A DNA stretch of 64,000 nt from Diplonema papillatum (GCA_030068145.1 JAPJBO010000434.1:62001-126000), one strand, 5' to 3'. Shown: positions 44,766-55,749, counted from the first letter of the stretch. Numbers and translations are program-made. Notes: generated by a model from the sequence alone, not told the origin.

Positions 44766-44960
44766 TAAGGGGAGGTTAGGAAAGTTTGCGCGCAGCGATC
44801 TCCATTGGTTGGGTAGATAGGGGAGGTTGGGAACGGTTAGGTAAGTTTGCAGCGATCTCCATTGGTTGACAGGGGAGGTTAGGAAAGTTTGCAGCGATCT
44901 CCATTGGTTGACAGGGGAGGTTAGGAAAGTTTGCAGCGATCCCCATTGGTTGGGTAGCAC
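44766..44960 (+). repeat. 42-bp tandem repeat
   Basis: Four to five units with core AGGTTAGGAAAGTTTGCAGC then GATCTCCATTGGTTG and ACAGGGG or GGTAGATAGGGG. The second unit reads GGGAACGGTTAGGTAAGTTT. Confidence 0.95.
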
Positions 44961-45067
44961 ACGATACCTATGTTCGTTGTCACGTGCACGTTCACACTAT
45001 CACTCACTTTGCTTGCAGAGACCCATGCAACCGATCACTTTCGCAATTTTCTTTGGGGGTGGATAGG

Positions 45068-45155
45068 GGGTGTTGCAAGAACGTGCTTGGAATGGATGTG
45101 TGCTCAACACCGCACCGGTCCCGTCTGTGTGTTTCGATCCTTTAAGCCACATGTG
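45068..45155 (+). repeat. Repeat E copy
   Basis: GTTGCAAGAACGTGCTTGG to GATCCTTTAAGCCACATG, closest to 61478-61565. Confidence 0.75.
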
Positions 45156-45323
45156 GGGATGGCGTTGTTTGTTTGAAGGTACACCTCGATCCGAGCAAAC
45201 TGAGGGGTGAGACCCAAGTCTGGCAGAGCGCCCCACCGCACTCACCCCTTAAATAGGTGGGCGTGTCGTTGTAGGGGGGTGTCTTTTGGCATCGGCGGCT
45301 TGCTGCTTACCCGAGACGCGCAC

Positions 45324-45604
45324 TACTTCTTAAGGGGACTGCGCGCGACTTATAGCGCGCGGAAGAGCCAATAGCAGGTCTGTGATGCTCCTAAATGTCC
45401 TAGGCTGCACGCGCACTACACTGACGCATTAAACGAGTTTGAGAGCCTTCCGGCTACCTATCTTGAAGAGGATGGGAAATCTTTTGAACTTGCGTCGTGA
45501 TGAGGATCGATGATTGCAACTATTCTCCTTGAATGAGGAATGCCTAGTAGGCGCAAGTCATCAGCTTGCACTGATTACGTCCCTGCCATTTGTACACACC
45601 GGCC
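45324..45604 (+). rRNA. SSU (18S) rRNA 3'-domain fragment, pseudogene
   Basis: In order it matches conserved words of the 3' major domain: CTTCTTAAGGGGACT, AATAGCAGGTCTGTGATGC, GGCTGCACGCGCACTACA, TTTTGAACTTGCGTCGTGATG, GCGCAAGTCATCAGCTTGC, and ACGTCCCTGCCATTTGTACACACC. It stops right after ACACACCG, before the final helix and decoding-site region. The segment between GACGCATT and GGGAAATC is shortened. Start and end breaks and base changes at normally invariant sites (GGATCGATGATTGCAACTAT) mark it as a dispersed fragment rather than an rDNA unit. Confidence 0.9.
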
Positions 45605-45844
45605 CACACCGACCCGCCGCAAAATGAAACGGACATGTGCCAGTGACAATGCAAATCAAAACCGTTCCTATCCGATGGGCTCGTTCCAGATCCGAGTCTG
45701 ATCGAGCGCATACTCGAGGTAATCGGGAAGTCACGATGGTGAAAATACAAAGAAGGCAATCGAGGAAAGCCGTCTCGCAACAGAAGCTTGGACGATCCGA
45801 ATGGGTCCAGACGTCTCAACCATAACCCCCAGTGCAGTGAAGGA
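45605..45844. other. Unassigned sequence within rRNA mosaic
   Basis: Between the oppositely oriented SSU and LSU pieces. It may be variable-region (D2) LSU sequence on the minus strand, since it directly continues the displaced fragment, but no conserved word confirms this. Confidence 0.35.
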
Positions 45845-45952
45845 GCAATGATTAAGATTGAACGCATCTCCAACTCTTCCTTCATCGGGTTTCAGGGACT
45901 TTTAACCCTCTTTTCAAAGTTATTTGCATCTTTCCTTCATTGTACTTGTCTG
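45845..45952 (-). rRNA. LSU (28S) rRNA fragment, about position 350 region, displaced
   Basis: On the minus strand GACAAGTACAATGAAGG, AAAGATGCAAATAACTTTG and AAAGAGGGTTAAAAGTCCCTG match the conserved GACAAGTACCGTGAGGG..AACTTTGAAAAGAGAGTT block of the LSU 5' domain. It lies downstream of LSU segments that should follow it, so the order is scrambled. Confidence 0.9.
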
Positions 45953-45987
45953 CTCGGATGGGTTTGTTTGTTTGAAGGTGCATCTAC

Positions 45988-46178
45988 GCAGAGTTCACCA
46001 TCTTTCGGGTCCCAACAAGTGTACTTAACCTCAAATCCCATTCCAGTAAATCAGAATCGGGCTGTGCTGCGTCCTCAAGGATTGGCACACCTCCCTTTCA
46101 GTGCGGCTTGTGGGTTTGACACCTAAGCCTCGCACACGTGTTCGACTCCTTGGTCCGTGTTTCCGTGTTTCAAGACGG
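45988..46178 (-). rRNA. LSU (28S) rRNA fragment, about positions 640-800
   Basis: Minus strand: CCCGTCTTGAAACACGGACC with AAGGAGTC, then CACTGAAAGGGAGG, then TGTTGGGACCCGAAAGATGG with TGAAC. These are the conserved LSU words around and after domain D2/D3 in their normal order. Ends at ACTCTGCGTAGATGC where similarity stops. Confidence 0.92.
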
Positions 46179-46194
46179 GTAGTAGAAGATACGG

Positions 46195-46346
46195 GAGTCC
46201 AGCCTCCGAGCTGGAGCTAAAAGCTGGAGTTTAGCTGAAAAGCGCACTTTTCGGCGTGTATCTAACACGCGTTTCGGGGGGTGGCCCTTTTGGGCGGGCC
46301 TCGGGGACACCGTCCTTGGCTCCAGCTTCTGAAGCTGGACTCCGCC
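46195..46346. mobile_element. Palindromic element K, copy 7
   Basis: Outer arms GGAGTCCAGCCTCCGAGC and CCAGCTTCTGAAGCTGGACTCC, abutting the LSU fragment with only about 16 bp between. Confidence 0.75.
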
Positions 46347-46544
46347 TCGAGACAAGCTCGTCAGTGGCAGCTTTGAGGCGAGCAATTACACCTTGCCTTA
46401 GGACCGACTGACCCAGTGTCCAATTGCTGTTGACACGGAAACCTTCTCCACTTCGGCCTTCAATGTTCTCCATTGAATATTCGCTACCACAACCAAGATC
46501 TACACTCATCCACGCTCCATCGAGGCTCACGCCAACAATGTCGC

Positions 46545-47090
46545 GGCGTGGACCACGCACTCCTACGCACGCCTGGCTTTGTGATACCAGTACGCGGCCA
46601 ACTATGGGTGGATCGCTTGAGCATCATCCATTTTCGGGACCGGTGCATTCGGCAGGTGAGTTGTTACACACTCATTATCGGATGCCGACTTCCATGGCCA
46701 CCGTCCTGCTGTCAAGATGAACCGACACCCTTTGTGGGATCTGATGAGCGATCACTCGGACACCTTAAGTCAGCTCTCGGTTCATCCCGCGTCGCCAGTC
46801 CTGCTTACCAGAAGTGGCCAACTTAGAACCAGGATTCTACGTCAGGGTTCAATGAAGTAACCCCGAGCTCACGCCCATTTAAAGTTTGAGAATAGGTCGT
46901 CTTTTTAGCACCGACAATCTTGCGGGTTGCCCTTCAATGTATTGGGCAGGCGAAAAAAGACGTGGGCAGCGCGTTTTGGTGGTTGATCAGAATTCCTCAA
47001 AATGAAAATGACGCAGGGCAATACAAGTGGGAAAACGATCAACCGGCACGCACAAACAAGACGAAGCGCCTGCCTTTTTTTTTTACCCCG
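46545..47090 (+). repeat. Repeats J, I and D (inverted)
   Basis: J copy 2 46545-46664; I 46745-46900 (CACCTTAAGTCAGCTCTCGG to TTTAAAGTTTGAGAATAGG), found inverted and split at 53328-53370 and 53957-54045; D on the minus strand 46910-47085. Confidence 0.75.
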
Positions 47091-47399
47091 TGTGTTGCGA
47101 GGACCTGGATCTTGGAAGGTCGTGAATGAATCAGGCAGAACTACTAACGGCCTCCGGCCGAAAAACGCGCGAAGCTTGGGGGGGTACAAGGATTTGGCAC
47201 CCACGAAGGTGACAAAGTTCCCGGAGGGGAATAATGTGTACGAACCGCAGGTGAAATCGAAGCAGCGGAAGATGGTTCCGCCCGCCAACCGAAGCTGCCA
47301 ACGGCCCCGATGCCAGACAATGAGATTTCCCCTGTTTTCTTATTCCACGCACACCCACAAGACGCCCTGCCACGACAAAAGTGCAGCTTTCCAGGATAG

Positions 47400-47680
47400 T
47401 TAACCTTGTCCCCGCGTGAATCGTTTCAAGGGTCAACCCTTCCTCCGAAAAGAGACGATGCATACGATGCATCATCCGGAGCCTGTGGACATGGTCAACA
47501 GGATCGGCAATGTGTACGGGCCTCCGGTGCTGGACCGATCATCCCACCCATGTATCAGATACCGCGGACACCGTGAAGGTTGTGAAGATAGGGAAGGACC
47601 TGCCAGACCGTGTTGCAACGCGACAGACCGCGCAGTCAACGCGATGCAGTTCCAGGGGATAGAGGGTGGACCACCCTAGT
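47400..47680 (+). repeat. Dispersed repeat O
   Basis: 47415-47510 (GTCAACCCTTCCTCCG, CCTGTGGACATGGTCAA) resembles 63515-63590; GATGCAGTTCCAGGGGATAG at 47642 resembles the inverted sequence at 62592-62612. Confidence 0.45.
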
Positions 47681-47934
47681 TGGCGGACCAGTGGCTAGCG
47701 GTAGTCGATGCGGAGTCTTTTTTTGCACTGCTGATTTCGCTCGTGATCCACGAATCCTAAGGTTTGAGCTCAACAGTGGGATTATCGGCCCTGTTCACGG
47801 TGACACCGGAAACTAACCGGAAACGTTTCCCGTTTCCGTTACCACACTTCCGAGGAAACGGCTATTTCTTTGTAAGGAAACGGTTACACCCGGAAGTGCA
47901 GAATTAACATGTGAGGAAGACAAAAAACACGCGA

Positions 47935-48345
47935 GCACACGGCGGCAGTTAAAAAAACACGCGATCACATGGTATGCCACACGTTGTCAACACACAATGT
48001 GAAGTCGCTTGCGACTTCCACAACAAGCGGGTTGCGTCACTTCCCCGGGGGGAGGTAGCGCTCAAACCGCAGGTTCGGTGACATTGACACGGCAGCCGTT
48101 TCCAGGGTGGGGGTAGAAGGTTTCGGGGTGGAAAACGGTTCAGCGGAGGCCACCTGCAGCTCGGTGGCCGACAGCGGGGTCGCTGGGCGAGTAGGACCCG
48201 GGGGACGAGGCCCGGTCCGTCGACGCGAGAGGGTGCTGAGGCTGCGAGGTCGGTGTGACCATGTACGGCGTCGGCGTCGCGGACGGCCGCGTCTAACTCG
48301 TCGCCGCTTTGCTGCCGCGGCTGCACCTGGAAGTGCGAAACTAAC
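47935..48345 (-). repeat. Copy 1 of the membrane-protein gene's 3' end
   Basis: About 300 bp similar to 50490-50850, including the last codons (NLRFERYLPPGK and stop), plus about 110 bp of 3' flank. Internal deletions shift the frame (codons for the PTDRASSPGS region are lost), so it is not coding. It ends at CATATGG, where a transposon begins. Confidence 0.88.
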
Positions 48346-48351
48346 ATATGG

Positions 48352-49955
48352 TACGATGCCAAAAGGGGGGGGGGGGGGTTTGGGCGGAAAAATCCCCGCA
48401 TAGTTCACCAGGGTCTGACGGGTACTGAGGCCCCATACCCTTCCTAAAACATCATTCTGCGTTCAAATACGCCCTCAGAAGCCTCCGGAGAGCCTTCTAT
48501 GATGTCCCAAATGCGATTTTGTGGGTTTTTAGGGGGTCCCCCCGCCTGCTGGCCGTAAACCACCATAGAAGACACATACGCAACCTGATGCTGGGTCGCT
48601 TCTCTGTGCAAGATCCCAGCCCAAACACACGTTTTCGGCGTTCTCTAGCACTCTCCAGGTGCATTCGACCCTCGGGCTTCGTGGTTTCTTTCACTCACAG
48701 GTGTTCCGGGACGTGCAAAGATAAGGAGAATGGCCCCCTGCATTGGGGACAGACCGAACTACGCCCTGCCTGTCTATACAGGCTTTGGGGTCAACCTGCA
48801 CTGGCTTTGGCGCCACATCCACCGTTTCGGGCTTCGTTTGTGCTGCTTTGGAGTCCATTAAGAACTCTGGTCTGATTTGCGGGACGCTTTCCTCGGTTTT
48901 GGCGCCCACTTTCACTGTTCTAAGGCCTGTTCAGGCTTCTACCTGCATCATGTTATGCTATTCTGGTGATTCTGCAAGGCTTGGTGAACGAAGTAGGACA
49001 AGCGTTAAGTAACAGGCGATCATCAGCCGTTCTCAAGCGGTTGACTACGACGCGTTCACTTCATGATTTTGAAGCAGGCTTCACCGCTTTCAGGGCAGGC
49101 TTTCAGAGCTTTCCTGGCAATGTCTTCCCTTCTGGCATCTTTCTCACCCATGGCTGCAAAGTGCTTCTCGCTGGATGTCTTTGCACAGGCGGCACATGAC
49201 CCGAGGGATGTGTGGCAAGCTCCTGTGCAGTGAGCTTGGTCAGACAAACTGTGTGGCGCACACACCTGCCATGGTCGGCAGTATCACCTGGGCCACAGTT
49301 TGAGTCCTGTTCCGAGACCCGCTCACGGTGAAGTGGCGCCTACTGGGTCGCTTCCTCTCCAGCTTCGGCGCAAAGTCTTCACCACTGGATGCACTTTGAA
49401 CGGTGAAGTGGGCACCAAAACCGAGCAAAGCGTCCCGCAAATCAGACTAGAGTTCTTAGTGGATCCCAAAGCAGCACAAACGAGACCAAAACGGTGCACA
49501 TGGCGCCAAGGCGGCGCAATTCGACCCCAAAGCCTGTATAGACAGGCAGGGCGTGGTACGGTCTGTAGGGTCCATTCGCCTTGTTTTTGCACACCCCGGA
49601 ACACCTGTAAGCGAGATAATTTATGAAGTCCGAGGGTCGAATGCACCTGGAGAATGATAGAGAACGCCGAAAACGTGTGTTTAGGCCGAGATTTTGCTCC
49701 GAGGAGCGACCCAGCATCAGGTTGCATATGTGTCTTCTATGGCGGTTTACGGCCAGCAGACGGGGGGACCCCCTAAAAACCCACAAAAATTGCATTTGGG
49801 ACATCATAGAAGGCTCTCCGGAGGCTTCTGAGGGCGTATTTGAACGCAGAATGATGTTTTAGGAAGGGTATGGGGCCTCAGTACCCGTCAGACCCTGGTG
49901 AACTATGCGGGGATTTTTCCGCCCAAACCCCCCCCCCCCCCTTTTGGCATCGACT
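48352..49955. mobile_element. Long-terminal-inverted-repeat transposon with 7-bp target duplication
   Basis: Both ends read inward CGATGCCAAAAGGGGGG, a G run, TTTGGGCGGAAAAATCCCC and on for about 570 bp at roughly 90 percent identity (left arm 48352-48930, right arm 49385-49955). Flanks carry CATATGG on both sides (48345-48351, 49956-49962). The uninterrupted sequence at 50381-50400 has one CATATGG, an empty site. The 450-bp core holds only short frames and is partly similar to 53340-53440 and 54225-54330. Superfamily not clear from a 7-bp duplication; fold-back or Mutator-like types are possible. Solo termini: 43541 and 45292. Confidence 0.92.
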
Positions 49956-50390
49956 CATATGGAAAGACGAAAACACGTGATCACATACGCCACACGTTAT
50001 CAAGACAACATGTGAAGTCGCTTGCAACTTTCACAACAAGCGGGTTGCGTCACTTCCCCGGGGGGAGGTAGCGCTCAAACCGCAGGTTCGGTGACATTGA
50101 CACGGCCGTTTCCAGGGTGGTGGTAGAAGGTGAGTTTCGGGGTGGAAAACGGTTCAGCGGAGGCCACCTGCAGCTCGGTGGCCGACAGCGGGGTCGCTGG
50201 GCGAGTAGGACCCGGAGGACGAGGCCCGGTCCGTCGGCGGGAAGCACGCGAGAGGGTGCTGAGGCTGCGAGGTCGGTGTGACCATGTACGGCGTCGGCGT
50301 CGCGGACGGCCGCGTCTAACTCGTCGCCGCTTTGCTGCCGCGGCTGCATCTGGAAGTGGCGGCTGCATCTGGAAGTGCGAAACTAACATA
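49956..50390 (-). repeat. Copy 2 of the membrane-protein gene's 3' end
   Basis: Matches copy 1 more closely than the gene (shared NLRFERYLPPGK and lost segments), so copies 1 and 2 arose from one another. Contains an extra duplication of the 12-bp GCTGCATCTGGAAGTG word near 50345. Frame is shifted; not coding. Confidence 0.88.
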
Positions 50391-50483
50391 TGGAAAGACG
50401 AAAACACGTGATCACATACGCCACACGTTATCAAGACAACATGTGAAGTCGCTTGCAACCTTTCATAACAACAGCGGATTGCG

Positions 50484-51431
50484 TCACTTCCCCGGGGGGA
50501 GGTAGTGCTCGAACCGCAAGTTCGGTGATATTGACACGGCAGCCGCTTCCACAGACGGCAGGCTACCTGGGGCCGTCGTTGGGAGGGGCGCCGTTCCAGA
50601 AGGGTGGTGGTGGTAGAAGGTGGGTTTAGGGGTGGAGAACGGTTCAGCGGAGGACACCTGCCGCTCGGTGGCCGACAGCGGGGGGTCGCTGGGCGAGTAG
50701 GACCCGGGGGACGAGGCCCGGTCGGTCGGCGGGAAGCACGCGAGAGGGTGCTGCGGCTGCGAGGTCGGCGTGACCATGTACGGCGTCGGGGTGGCGGACG
50801 GCCGCGTCGAACCTAACGTCGCCGCTTTGCTGCCGCGGCTGCGCTTCGACCGGCGGCTCACCGCATCCGACACGTCGGCCGCCGGCTCCGGCTTCCAGTG
50901 CCGCACGTACAAAAAAGCGACGACGGCCGCGATACCAAGCGGAACGACCATGCACAGCTTGATCAAGATTGCAGCGGACAAGGCGGTGCCGCCGGCAGGC
51001 GGCTCGCCTTTCGCGTGTAAATTGAGAATGTGGAGCTCAACGATATCTTCGACGACGTCGCTCAGCATTGGAACGAGCACGAGCGCAGCCGCGTAGTCGG
51101 TGGCCTGCTTCGCCCCGCCTTCGAGCTTTTCCGAGCAGAAGAGGAATCCGGACGCAATGAGGGGGTACAGCGTCGCGATGAACACCACGTCGACGACGAG
51201 GATGAACACCGCGTGGAGCGCCCGACCCCCGTCGCCGTATGCAGCGAGCCATGCTTGGATCTCGCCGTTGCCGAGCGGGATTTCGCCGTACTGCATCTCC
51301 AGCAGCCCGGCGCTCCCCGACGCGGCGCGCAGGTAGAGGTTCGCCGCGATCGTCAGCACGTACGCCACCAGCGCCGCGGCCGCAAGCCGGCCCTGCCACT
51401 CGACCAAATAGTGTCGCAGGAGGCTCAGCAT
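50484..51431 (-). CDS. Four-helix membrane protein with Ser/Pro-rich tail (315 aa)
   Basis: Integral membrane protein of unknown role. Hydrophobic segments at about 15-36, 71-98, 112-131 (contains acidic LSDVVEDIVEL, so perhaps amphipathic) and 150-176. The loop 37-70 is probably lumenal or external. Residues 183-200 are basic (RRSKRSRGSK), marking the cytosolic side, and 200-315 are Ser/Pro/Thr-rich and disordered, ending NLRFEHYLPPGK. ATG at 51429-51431, preceded nine bases upstream by CTCAG. No family recognised; not a typical transporter. Its last 120 codons and 3' flank are copied twice downstream, so its 3' end is recombinogenic. High GC at third positions supports coding. Confidence 0.7.
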   Translation of the reverse strand: MLSLLRHYLVEWQGRLAAAALVAYVLTIAANLYLRAASGSAGLLEMQYGEIPLGNGEIQAWLAAYGDGGRALHAVFILVVDVVFIATLYPLIASGFLFCSEKLEGGAKQATDYAAALVLVPMLSDVVEDIVELHILNLHAKGEPPAGGTALSAAILIKLCMVVPLGIAAVVAFLYVRHWKPEPAADVSDAVSRRSKRSRGSKAATLGSTRPSATPTPYMVTPTSQPQHPLACFPPTDRASSPGSYSPSDPPLSATERQVSSAEPFSTPKPTFYHHHPSGTAPLPTTAPGSLPSVEAAAVSISPNLRFEHYLPPGK

Positions 51432-51449
51432 GATGAACCTGAGCCGGGA

Positions 51450-52800
51450 CCACTCCCCTGCTATATGCGGCTACTGCTGAGATAGGTTGCGATAGACTCG
51501 ACGGTTTCGAGTTTTAAGGATCCGTAGTAAAGGCAGGTCGGTGTTCTTTCCTTTGGCGTGTGTGGGTATAGCTGGTGCCCGGTAGTTCGTCCGAGACTGT
51601 GATAAACTGCGGTAGAACCAGCAGCAGGCGATTGGCTGCGCCTCCAGGAAATAGGCGTAGACTGGCTCACAGTGAACCCTGCCGTCCACCTCCTGCGACT
51701 GCCCCGACCTATATATTTTCTACTCTTTTTTGCGTTTCCGACGATCCCGAAGGGGCGTACAGATTGGTGTCTTTCGACCTTGTTGTCTTCTTTGCTGCTC
51801 CTTTTTCCTCTCCGCGGCCGCTCGGCAGGGGGGGAGAGAAAAAAAAGGAACGGGGGAAAAGAACCCGGTTGGTTGTGTTTGTGTGTGTAGCAAAAGTCCG
51901 CGCCGGTTTTTTTTCTTTTTTCTTTGTTTTGAAAAAGAACTTCAATGGCTCGCTTGAAAGACTCCGGCTTTTTTTTACTTTAACGAAACGTCGCCCCGGG
52001 TGACGCTCGCTGCTGAAGTGGTTCGGCGGGAAAAAAAGAAACGCGGCGGCTGTTTGCTGATGATGGGCGAAAGGAGGCTGAAGGAAGTGGGCTGATGGAG
52101 AAAGAGGCGCGCAGTGTTGTAGAAGAATGATGGGGGGAGGGGGGGGAGGGGGGGTGTGGGCAGAAGGTGTGTTGTGTTCGTTGTCAGTGTTTGTGTTGTA
52201 TTGTTGTGTGCGCGGGTTGCTGACGCAAAGAAGAGGTGGCGAGCCGAGAGGCACCGGTGGTCGAAGCCACTCTGGATGCCACTAGCGTTTCTGATCTGGG
52301 CTGGGTGCGTTTTTAGAGTGAAAGAATCGTTGTCGAGGAGGTCGGCGGTTGCGAGTGTTCGGGTGACCCGCACACGAAACACAGGTGATCCTGGTTTACG
52401 GTTAGCCGGGGTACAAACGCCGAACAATCGTTGTTTTACCTTCCGTATGCGCCTCCTCTTCCTTCGGGTAACTTGGATGAATTTTAAAAGGGTGTTTTTT
52501 TCGGTGTTTGCTCTTGCACGCTTTTTTCTTTTTTTTTTTCCTGTTGACAACTTGTGCCAGACGTTTTTTTTTTTTCCTTTCCTCGTCACCTGTGCGTGTG
52601 TGCGTGTTTAAGTTCAGGGGTAAATTCTCTTTGAGTGGCTCATGGCAACTTAACCTATTTTTATGTCAGACTTCCATTCTCGGGTTCCAGCCAACTGGTT
52701 TCAGAGCATTGGGACGCGAGCCGTCAGGCGAGGCGGGCGTTCGCGCTGCTACGTTTCGCAAACTGCTTGGTGATCAGGCACGTTCAGTTTGGCAGGCGAC
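51450..52800. other. No gene recognised
   Basis: T- and A-rich stretches (51908-51925, 52529-52575) and a G-rich block 52130-52160. 51480-51670 has GATAGACT/GATAAACTG words related to 23700-24090. 52607-52625 shares GTTTAAGTTCAGGG with 27546. Open frames lack motifs. Confidence 0.5.
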
Positions 52801-52823
52801 TAGTTCGCCGCAGGCAGCATTTG

Positions 52824-53645
52824 TTATCTCGGACCTTTGGGTTCGTACGAGAATTCCTTGAAAACCTGGAGGACAGGCGGGGAGATGTGTGCCAGGGGCA
52901 TCAGAGCCGTGAGCGTGGAGAAATGCATCCTCCGCTCATGGTCCAGGGAGCTTCCCGCATCGTGGGGGTGCTCTGGCACCAGATGGTACGTGTACCGTGC
53001 CTTAACCTCCGACAGAATCATCTGTCGCCCCTGTCCGCTCGCCAATCCTTCCAGCCAAGTAGTGACTCGACGAGGATCCACCGCTTCGGTAGTGACCGGT
53101 GCGGCTGACACTGGAGCGAGCTGAGTCGGCATGGCAGACTGTGCAAACAATGCAAGTTGGCAGTCTTGACTGGCCCCTCTTCGAGAGCAGCGAGCAGGGA
53201 GCACGGTTTGTGTCGAATAGCGAAGCCCAAGAAGGCTTTGGTCGGATTTAGCTGACATAAGACTCCAGCTATAAACACAGGAGTTTACGCCAGGTAAAGC
53301 GAATGATTGGAGGCATTGGGGAAATCGCTTCCTCGACCTATTCTCAAACTTTAAATGGGCGTGAGCTCGGCAGTCGCACCCTGGGTCACAGTTTCGAGTC
53401 CTGTCCCGAGACTCGCTCGCACGGGGAAGGGGTGCATCACTTGTCGCCAAGCATTCTAGAATGCTGACGACTGCTACCCCTGTGTATGGGTACCGCGTGG
53501 TAGAATCGTGCAAGGGATGCGCACCAGAGGCGAGTCGCTTGGCGGCCATGAGGATCACACTGTCAGAGTTACCAGCCGCATTGCGATCACATCTCCACAC
53601 ATGCTGCACACCATCCCTCTGCCAGTACGGGTGTAAAAAGGACAA
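52824..53645 (-). other. 273-codon open frame, coding status uncertain
   Basis: Long for this region, without ATG at its very start and without a motif. Part of it (53330-53440) lies in repeat I and in a segment shared with the core of the 48352 transposon (GAGTCCTGTCCCGAGAC), so it is probably transposon-derived sequence or chance. Confidence 0.25.
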
Positions 53646-54534
53646 GGGCTTCGTTTTTGCGTTTTTCTACAGGCTTGAAGGTCCCGTCGGAGTCTCCCGT
53701 TGACCATTGAGTGGTGTCGGGTTGCGTAGGGCTCTGTTTGTGCACACCCGACTGATTTGTTTTCCTCGGAGGATTGCTATCACTATTTGATCCTACTGGT
53801 CGGCTACCCGGAACTCTTTTAGTTTCGACAAATCGAATATTAACACAAGTGTTATTATTCGACCCCCCCCAGGGGTACCTGTAATCCGGGGCCCGGGCCC
53901 TGGAAAATTTCCAGGGTTTTTGGCCCTGAACGATTACCAAAGGAAAAACTCTCTTCATTGAACCCCGACGTAGAATCCTGGTTCTAAGTGGGCCACTTCT
54001 GGTAAGCAGGACTGGCGACGCGGGATGATCCGAGAGCTGACTTAAGTAGGTAACGGCTGAATCGAAGTACAGCCCACTTTTCACTTTCACCGGTCGGCTT
54101 TGAGTTTCCGACACGCTGCTTTTGGGTCCTGTGACCTCTCCGAAGGGTGGGTGGGGCGGTTCTTCGAGGGACGGATAGCGCGTGGGAGGTTGTCAGCTTC
54201 TCCATCCGGCGCTTTAGCTGCACGGGGTTTTCGGCCCCGTGCAACAGCTGAATGTCTTTACACAGGCGGCACATCTCACCCGAGGATGTGGTGAGCTCTC
54301 CCTGTGCAATGCATTTGGTCTGACTAGCTGTTCCAAACTCCCCGCCGTACAATTCCATTCCAGGGCCCCAGACTGTCCTTGAGCTCAACGGATTCAAAAG
54401 CGTTCAAAAACGTCCTCGGAATGTATTTTTCGACACAGCCACGAAACCTGAAGGAGGTTTTCAGGTTCTGGCAGGACTAGCTGGCTGCCTAGAGGGTACC
54501 ACGGCTCACAGGGTGGCAAGGTGGGCGTTGATTT

Positions 54535-55749
54535 TATTTCCCTTCTCTGGGGAAGAGCTGCCGCGCCAAACCTCGCTTCTTTGTACCACATGCGGAGAAA
54601 AGAGAAAGAGAGACATAAATAGAGACAGAGAGGGTTTGGAGGAGGACGCTGGCGTGCGTCGGGGCCAGTGAGAAGCACCGGCCACCTTGCTAGATAAATC
54701 CTGCCGCGGAAAAGGAGCCCTTTCATTCGCTGGGGTCAGCACCCCTGCGGAGGCCCTCTTCCGTGTGCCTTCACGCGGAAGGAAACAGTAGGCAGGATTG
54801 TATCGGTCTGAGTTGAGCAAGGATTTCTTCTTCCTTGTCGCACAAGGGGAAAGGAGGAGGAAAACAGAAGATCCAGGGCAGTGCGGAGGGGATGCAGTAA
54901 TCACGCTTCCAGCCTCATGCACGCACGTGCCCGATGCCCTCTGCGGAGCGGAAGGAAGTCAGCCCTCTGCTGAGGGGAAAAGCTGCATAGCCCTCTGCGG
55001 AGGGAAAAGCAACGTCATTTCCCGCACGGGGAAGCCCGCCCTCTGCTGAGGGGAAAACGCTGCACGATGCCACCCCTGCTGGGGAGCCCTCTGCGGAGGG
55101 AGCGCGACGTCATTTCCCGCACGGGGAAGCCAGCCCTCTGCTGAGGGGAAAACGCTGCACGATGCCACCCCTGCTGGGGCTGGGGAGCCCTCTGCGGAGG
55201 GAGCGCGACGTCATTTCCCGCACGGGGAAGCCAGCCCTCTGCTGAGGGGAAAACGCTGCACGATGCCACCCCTGCTGGGGCTGGGGAGCCCTCTGCGGAG
55301 GGAGCGCGACGTCATTTCCCGCACGGGGAAGCCAGCCCTCTGCTGAGGGGAAAACGCTGCACGATGCCACCCCTCCTCTGCGGAGGGAGTGCGACGTCAT
55401 TTCCCGCACGGGGAAGCCAGCCCTCTGCCGAGGGGAAACGCTGCACGATGCCATCGGGGGACCCTCGCGGAGGGAAGAAGTTCATGGCGCGATACCCTCA
55501 TCGCATTGGGAGGGAGGGAGGGAACTTTTTTAAGCCCGGCGGAGGTCAACTGACCGGAGCTACCGGGGAGAATGTGCTTACGTTGTGTGGTAACCTGATA
55601 CGTTCGTGTGGTATGCGTCGATTGTCTAATGAGCTTGAAGCCCCGCATGGGCGCTTAGTTCCGTGCTGTGGGCGCCGCCCGATGCACGCGGTGATTCGTT
55701 TGCGACAATAAAACCTGAGGGAAAAAGACTGCGTGTTTATCCCTCTCAA
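54535..55749. other. Insertion inside element H, with hairpin array
   Basis: No coding motif. 54720-54790 (CCTCTTCCGTGTGCCTTC with GCGGAAGG) is weakly palindromic. An AATAAA lies at 55709 on the plus strand. No terminal inverted repeats or target duplication recognised. Confidence 0.5.
54940..55475. repeat. 100-bp tandem repeat made of hairpins
   Basis: Five to six units, each with CCCTCTGCGGAGGG, CCCGCACGGGG, CCCTCTGCTGAGGGG and CCCCTGCTGGGG hairpins separated by GCGACGTCATTT and AAACGCTGCACGATGCCA. Unit starts near 54989, 55088, 55187 and 55287; the last is shortened. Copies are almost identical. Confidence 0.95.

Noticed and set aside
45544..45885. 113-codon minus frame
   Set aside because: Lies across the rRNA mosaic, so it is not protein coding.
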